Source: Chimaeribacter arupi (GTDB lineage: Bacteria > Pseudomonadota > Gammaproteobacteria > Enterobacterales > Enterobacteriaceae). Taken from it: 64,000 nt of DNA. The notes beneath the pieces are model-generated. The model worked only from the letters and a program-made list of their open reading frames with translations. It made no database searches and was not told the DNA's origin. Position 1 is the stretch's first letter, and every line of letters begins with the position of its first letter. The DNA is taken from the NCBI RefSeq assembly GCF_002858805.1, contig NZ_PJZI01000013.1:1-64000 (forward strand). The letters run 5' to 3'. The translations under genes and the position numbers were made by a program. This document shows, piece after piece, positions 59,806 to 64,000 of this stretch.

Positions 59806-60792
59806 TCAGGCGTTGAGTTTGTTGATCAGATCCATCATCTTCAGGCGGTTGTCACTGGAGACTTTCCTGACCTCCAGTTCAATGCCGCGGGAATCCAGCT
59901 CCCTGAAGGCGGCAATGTCTTTTTCATCCACTGAGACGGCGTTATTCACCTGGGTTTTCCCCTGCCTGAACGCCATGCCGCCGATGTTCACCGAGGTGAT
60001 GTTGACGCCCTCGCGCACCACCCGCAGCACATCGGTGGGGTTGGTAAACAGCAGCATGACGCGGTCATTGGCGTATTTGGGGTTATTCCAGACCCGCACC
60101 GCCTTGGCGACATCCACCACGTGGGCGGTGACCCCCGGCGGGGCGACCTGGGTCAGCAGGGTTTTGCGCACATGGTCAGCCGCGACTTCATCACTGACCA
60201 CAATAATGCGCGAGACTTTGGTCTCTTTGGTCCAGCGGGTCGCAACCTGGCCGTGGATCAGGCGATCATCAATACGCGCCAGGCCGATTTTCATATGCGC
60301 CTCCGGCCCGGAGGGGGTGGCCGGTGCGGCCGGGGAAGACGAAGGGGAAGGGGGAGGGGACTGCGCCTCAACGGGGGCGGCTTGCGGCGCCGGTTCCGGC
60401 GCTTTCAGGGCTTTCACCCCGGCGCGCCCGCTCTCAATCGCCAGCGCAGTGAGGTCCGCCAGGGTCGGGTCATCATCCCTGGCCATAAACGTTTCTGCCA
60501 GCATCGGAATATTGACGCCGGTGACCACCTCATAATTCTCCTCATCGTGGGCGATCCGGCTGGCCGCATTAAAGGGGCTGCCGCCCCAGGTATCCACCAG
60601 AAACAGCACCCCTTCTGAGGTGTCCAGGTCTTTTATTTTCTCGCGGTATTTATCGATTAATGTCTCTGCGTTTTCACCGGGAACGAAATCGATAAAGGTC
60701 ACATTTTCCTGGGTGCCCAAAATCATTTCCGCCGTTTTCAGTAGCTGTTCTGCTGCCCAGCCGTGTGTGCCAATGACAATCGCAATGCTCAC
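59806..60792 (-). CDS. manX: Mannose PTS enzyme IIAB
   Basis: Cytoplasmic phosphotransfer subunit. IIA domain (residues 1 to about 133) with phospho-His10 in VIGTHGWAAEQ; IIB domain (about 165-328) with phospho-His in DDRLIHGQVATRW. Between them lies an unusually long Pro/Ala/Ser-rich linker (about residues 132-164). 328 residues (E. coli 323). The start is GTG behind AGGAGG. First gene of manXYZ. Confidence 0.96.
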   Translation of the reverse strand: MSIAIVIGTHGWAAEQLLKTAEMILGTQENVTFIDFVPGENAETLIDKYREKIKDLDTSEGVLFLVDTWGGSPFNAASRIAHDEENYEVVTGVNIPMLAETFMARDDDPTLADLTALAIESGRAGVKALKAPEPAPQAAPVEAQSPPPSPSSSPAAPATPSGPEAHMKIGLARIDDRLIHGQVATRWTKETKVSRIIVVSDEVAADHVRKTLLTQVAPPGVTAHVVDVAKAVRVWNNPKYANDRVMLLFTNPTDVLRVVREGVNITSVNIGGMAFRQGKTQVNNAVSVDEKDIAAFRELDSRGIELEVRKVSSDNRLKMMDLINKLNA

Positions 60793-60950
60793 CCGCTACC
60801 TCCTGTTAATCACTGCATCGCGTCGGCGCACGACGGGCGCGGCGACAGATGCTGTATAAAAGATGCACTACACCTGTCCGAAAAACCCTGGTTTTCCAGA
60901 AATAAATGAGTAAATTCATCAGGCTGTAATACGCGCTGCACAAGACCCAT

Positions 60951-60994
60951 TTATTTTAGTCAGCGAAGAAATAATTTATGTGATGGTGCTCTGT
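60951..60994 (-). promoter_or_regulatory. Mlc-like and CRP-like sites upstream of manX
   Basis: TTATTTTAG and GAAGAAATAA arms (60951-60974) form an Mlc-type AT palindrome; TGTGA-TGGTGC-TCTGT (60979-60994) is a half-strong CRP site. In E. coli manXYZ is repressed by Mlc and activated by CRP. Confidence 0.4.
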
Positions 60995-61157
60995 TATTTC
61001 GTGATGCCTAATACATCGCCGGAAAGACGGCGATAAAAACCGCACTTGTGTTACAAATTAATTCAAATGGTAAGATCAGATGGTAGTCGTCTTTTAAAAA
61101 TCCTGTTACAGTGCCGGTTCTTATTTTAATGAGGAGTGTAGGGGCCAACCCCACTTT

Positions 61158-61361
61158 ATGGACCGTCACCGAAGTCGCTTTATCCCTGATGATCGTTATT
61201 CCCAGCCCCGCTGCGGCACACACGCGATCTCCCGCTTGATGTTGTTACCCCGTACTGCCCCCGTTGATAACCGATCTGGTGCCCCTGTATGTGCGCTGCC
61301 GTACGCGGCTGCCCGGCATCCGGTTGTTGCTCATTTAACCTGTTCTCATTCTGGAGTCTGA
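61158..61361 (+). CDS. Upstream leader ORF coupled to yoaE (67 codons)
   Basis: Open frame from ATG 61158 whose TGA (61359-61361) is one base before the yoaE ATG, with the yoaE ribosome-binding site GGAG inside its last codons. The product is basic, Pro/His/Cys-containing and matches nothing I know. The only nearby Shine-Dalgarno (AGGAG, 61131-61135) is separated from the ATG by a GGGG/CCCC hairpin; an internal ATG at 61239 overlaps the stop of another short frame. E. coli has, as far as I recall, a small coupled ORF (yoaL) at this place. Confidence 0.35.
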   Translation: MDRHRSRFIPDDRYSQPRCGTHAISRLMLLPRTAPVDNRSGAPVCALPYAAARHPVVAHLTCSHSGV

Positions 61362-61362
61362 C

Positions 61363-62910
61363 ATGGAATTTCTGCTGGATCCCTCAATCTGGGCCGGTTT
61401 ACTGACGCTGGTGGTGTTGGAAATTGTCCTGGGTATCGACAACCTGGTGTTTATCGCCATCCTGGCGGACAAGCTGCCGCCGCACCAGCGTGACAAGGCG
61501 CGGCTTATCGGCCTGTCGCTGGCGCTGATCATGCGCCTCGGTTTGCTGTCGCTGATCTCCTGGCTGGTACGGCTCACCGCGCCGCTGTTCTCCGTTGGCA
61601 GCCTGACCTTTTCGGGGCGTGACCTGATCCTGCTGCTGGGCGGGTTGTTCCTGCTGTTTAAAGCCACTACCGAACTGCATGAACGGCTGGAGGGGCATGA
61701 CGCCAGCACAGGGAATAACCGCGGCTATGCCGGGTTCTGGCTGGTGGTGTTCCAGATTGTGGTGCTGGATGCGGTCTTCTCGCTGGACGCGGTGATCACC
61801 GCTGTGGGGATGGTAGACAACCTGGCGATCATGATGACGGCGGTTGTGATTGCGATGGGGGTGATGCTGCTGGCGTCGAAAGCCCTGACGCGCTTTGTTA
61901 ACGCCCACCCGACCGTGGTGGTGCTCTGCCTCAGCTTCCTGCTGATGATTGGTTTGAGCCTGGTGGCGGAAGGGTTTGGTTTCCACATTCCTAAAGGTTA
62001 CCTCTACGCGGCGATCGGCTTCTCCATTCTTATTGAGCTGTTCAACCAGGTGGCGCGCCGTAACTTCATCAAGCATGAATCACGCCGCCCGCGCCGTGAA
62101 CGCACAGCCGAGGCGATCATGCGCCTGATGGGCGGCCGCCGCCAGGACGCCGATCCGCAACAGCCGCAGAATGAGATCCCGGCCGGGGCGTTTGCCGAAG
62201 AGGAGCGCTACATGATAAGCGGCGTGCTGACGCTCGCCTCGCGCTCGCTGCGCAGCATCATGACCCCGCGCACTGACATCTCCTGGGTTGATTGTGACCG
62301 CCAGCCGGAAGCGATCCGCCTGCAACTGCTGGATACGCCGCACAGCCTGTTCCCGATTTGCCGCGGCTCACTGGATGAGATGATAGGCGTGGTACGCGCC
62401 AAAGATCTGCTGGTGGCGCTGGAGCAGGGGGAGGACATCGTGGCCTTTGCGGCCCGTACGCCGCCGATCATCGTGCCGGAGACGCTGGACGTCATCAACC
62501 TGCTGGCCGTGCTGCGCCGCGCCAAAGGGCGGCTGGTGGTGGTCAGCAACGAATTCGGGGTGATTCAGGGGCTGGTCACGCCGCTGGATGTGCTGGAGGC
62601 GATCGCCGGGGAATTCCCGGACGAAGACGAAACCCCGGACATCGTGCCGGAAGGGCGCGGCTGGCTGGTCAAAGGCGGGGCGGATGTCCACTCGCTGGAA
62701 CAGGCGCTGGATTGCTCAGAGCTGGTCAGCCCCTCTGAGGATTACGCGTCCCTGGCGGGTTTGCTGCTCTCCCACATCGGGCAGATGCCGCAGGCCGGTG
62801 AGGTGCTGGAGCTGCACCGCTTCCGGTTTGAAATCCGCGCGGTGTCAGACTACCGCATCGATCTGGTCTACGTGGAGGCCTTGCCGGAAGAAGAACCGGT
62901 ACAGGCGTAA
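61363..62910 (+). CDS. yoaE: TerC/CBS/CorC-domain membrane protein YoaE
   Basis: 515 residues (E. coli 518). N-terminal TerC membrane domain with about seven helices and metal-site motifs [13 protein letters not shown] and [13 protein letters not shown], a cytoplasmic CBS pair (about residues 285-415) and a C-terminal CorC/HlyC domain. Possible role in metal-ion export at the membrane, as for other TerC proteins; not proven. TGGAGTCTGAC precedes the ATG. Neighbour of manXYZ as in E. coli. Confidence 0.94.
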   Translation: MEFLLDPSIWAGLLTLVVLEIVLGIDNLVFIAILADKLPPHQRDKARLIGLSLALIMRLGLLSLISWLVRLTAPLFSVGSLTFSGRDLILLLGGLFLLFKATTELHERLEGHDASTGNNRGYAGFWLVVFQIVVLDAVFSLDAVITAVGMVDNLAIMMTAVVIAMGVMLLASKALTRFVNAHPTVVVLCLSFLLMIGLSLVAEGFGFHIPKGYLYAAIGFSILIELFNQVARRNFIKHESRRPRRERTAEAIMRLMGGRRQDADPQQPQNEIPAGAFAEEERYMISGVLTLASRSLRSIMTPRTDISWVDCDRQPEAIRLQLLDTPHSLFPICRGSLDEMIGVVRAKDLLVALEQGEDIVAFAARTPPIIVPETLDVINLLAVLRRAKGRLVVVSNEFGVIQGLVTPLDVLEAIAGEFPDEDETPDIVPEGRGWLVKGGADVHSLEQALDCSELVSPSEDYASLAGLLLSHIGQMPQAGEVLELHRFRFEIRAVSDYRIDLVYVEALPEEEPVQA

Positions 62911-62957
62911 CCCTTCACCCTCTTCCTGTGCCGGCACCCTGCCGGCGCAGGATCCCC

Positions 62958-64000
62958 TCAGCGTTTCCCTTCCTGTTGGGCAGGCTGTGCGCCGTCGGGC
63001 GTGGCGCCATGAAACCGCGCCAGCCAGGCGGGGAATTCCTGCACCGGTAACGGGCGGGCATAGTAATAGCCCTGCACTGCATCCACCTGCCGCTCCCGTA
63101 AGTAGGCGATCTGTTCCGGCGTCTCCACCCCTTCGACCACCAGCTTCAGCTTCAGGCGCTGCGCCAGCGTGATAATCATGTCCGTGACCGTGGCATTGAC
63201 CGCATCGGTGCCGATGGCGGCGGTAAAAGACTGGTCAATCTTCAGCACATCCGGGTTCAGCCCTTTCAGGTAACTCAACGAATTGTGCCCGGTGCCGAAA
63301 TCGTCAATCGCCAGCAGCACGCCCAGCGCTTTCAGCTGGTGGATCTGCTTGCTGTCAATGTCGCTCAACCGGCTGCGCTCGGTCAGCTCGATCATCAACG
63401 TCACCGGGGGCTGCTTCGCGAGCCAGATCTGCTGCACATCCTGCAAAATCTGCCGCTGGTGGAAGTGGCGCGCATCGACATTGATGCTGATGTAAAACGC
63501 CGGGTCCTGCGGGAACAGCGCAAAATTATCGGCGATCTGCGCCATCAGGTAACGGGTCAGCGGCACAATCAGCGCATGTTGCTCCGCCAGCGGGATAAAC
63601 ACATCCGGCGGCACCGGCCCATAGCGCGGGCTGTTCCAGCGTAGCAGCGTCTCAATACCCACACAGCGCGCACTCTGGCAATGGATAATCGGCTGGCAAT
63701 AGATCGCAAACTCCCTGCGGTCCAGCGCGTGGTTCAACGGGTAGGCCAGGCTCATGCGGGTGCCGGCCACCAGGTACGCCGCCGCCATCACCAGCAGGCT
63801 TATCAGCAGCGCCAACGGCAAATGGTGGTAGAGCTGCGCAAACGCCAGATGGTAGGCAGAGCGGGCGTACAGCGAGATCGAGAACGGGTAATGCGGCGAA
63901 CTGTGGGTATATTGCGGCAGGCCACTCAGGTTTACCTGCGGGGTCAGGCTGTTTTTGTGGTACTCCAGGCTGTTGCCGGAAACATTCAGCACCAGCCGGT
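62958..64000 (-). CDS. pdeD: Cyclic-di-GMP phosphodiesterase, YoaD/PdeD-like (N-terminus beyond window)
   Basis: C-terminal part of a CSS-motif/EAL protein; the frame is open at the right edge. Visible: end of the periplasmic region, membrane helix LPLALLISLLVMAAAYLVAG, then an EAL domain with signature variant ETLLRW, ISINVDARHF (Asn), MIELTER (Glu), AIDDFGTGHNSLSYL (Asp pair), DVLKIDQSF (Lys), VVEGVET and VQGYYYARPLP. All catalytic residues appear present, so it is probably active. Position next to yoaE matches E. coli yoaD. Confidence 0.88.
   Translation of the reverse strand, partial: RLVLNVSGNSLEYHKNSLTPQVNLSGLPQYTHSSPHYPFSISLYARSAYHLAFAQLYHHLPLALLISLLVMAAAYLVAGTRMSLAYPLNHALDRREFAIYCQPIIHCQSARCVGIETLLRWNSPRYGPVPPDVFIPLAEQHALIVPLTRYLMAQIADNFALFPQDPAFYISINVDARHFHQRQILQDVQQIWLAKQPPVTLMIELTERSRLSDIDSKQIHQLKALGVLLAIDDFGTGHNSLSYLKGLNPDVLKIDQSFTAAIGTDAVNATVTDMIITLAQRLKLKLVVEGVETPEQIAYLRERQVDAVQGYYYARPLPVQEFPAWLARFHGATPDGAQPAQQEGKR

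Larger units (their letters stand above)
60793..61362. other. Divergent control region manX / yoaE (570 bases)
   Basis: The left half holds the manX operators listed below. The right half (61130-61362) is a likely yoaE leader containing short overlapping ORFs. There is no further established gene. Confidence 0.5.

Noticed and set aside
61008-61223. 71-codon minus-strand ORF in the manX/yoaE gap
   Set aside because: No ribosome-binding site and overlaps the operator and leader region.

Overview
The window is a GC-rich (roughly 58% by eye) enterobacterial chromosome segment. Gene content, gene order and protein sequences match the Escherichia coli block rluC-yceF-yceD-rpmF-plsX-fabHDG-acpP-fabF-pabC-mltG-tmk-holB-tatD-ptsG-hinT-ycfL-lpoB-thiK-nagZ-ycfP-ndh-ycfJ-mfd-lolCDE-nagK-cobB-potDCBA-pepT-roxA-phoQP-purB-hflD-mnmA-nudJ-rluE-icd. 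The high GC and several small-gene neighbours suggest a Yersiniaceae-type genus such as Serratia or a relative, but the genus cannot be fixed from this sequence alone.

Layout. 1-8.5 kb: rRNA modification, ribosomal protein L32, and the fatty-acid synthesis cluster feeding phospholipid synthesis (PlsX, FabH, FabD, FabG, ACP, FabF). 7.7-12 kb: folate (PabC), cell wall (MltG), dTMP kinase, DNA polymerase III delta-prime, TatD. 12-20.5 kb: glucose PTS, HinT, the PBP1B activator LpoB, thiamine kinase, NagZ, Ndh. 20.5-29.3 kb: Mfd, the lipoprotein-releasing LolCDE exporter, NagK, CobB. 29.3-33.2 kb: the spermidine/putrescine ABC transporter. 33.5-44.2 kb: PepT, RoxA, PhoPQ, PurB, HflD, MnmA, NudJ, RluE, Icd.

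Around 44-49 kb the E. coli-like order breaks. After icd come a shortened opgB, a BsmA-like lipoprotein, a Pmp3/YqaE small membrane protein and several unrecognised small genes. From about 49 kb the map continues with what in E. coli is a different chromosomal block (yebW, yobH, mgrB, yebO, yobF-cspC, rlmA, mntP, yobD, manZYX, yoaE, yoaD). Interspersed are a phage NinX-like gene, a metallo-beta-lactamase-fold hydrolase, a laccase-domain PgeF paralogue and a 1.27 kb gene-free stretch. The EAL-domain gene at the right edge is cut by the window end.

Regulatory logic visible in the DNA: near-consensus PhoP boxes lie in front of both phoP and mgrB (the PhoQ inhibitor), placing the whole feedback loop within 12.5 kb. 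Mlc-type operators lie upstream of both ptsG and manX. A perfect FNR box lies upstream of ndh. Tandem MntR operators and a yybP-ykoY manganese riboswitch precede mntP. A CpxR-like box precedes the Pmp3 gene, and an RcsAB-like palindrome precedes a 32-residue membrane peptide. I saw no CRISPR array, insertion sequence, rRNA or tRNA gene, and no clear multi-gene defence or secretion system. The less explained items are small genes, leader structures and intergenic RNA-like folds.
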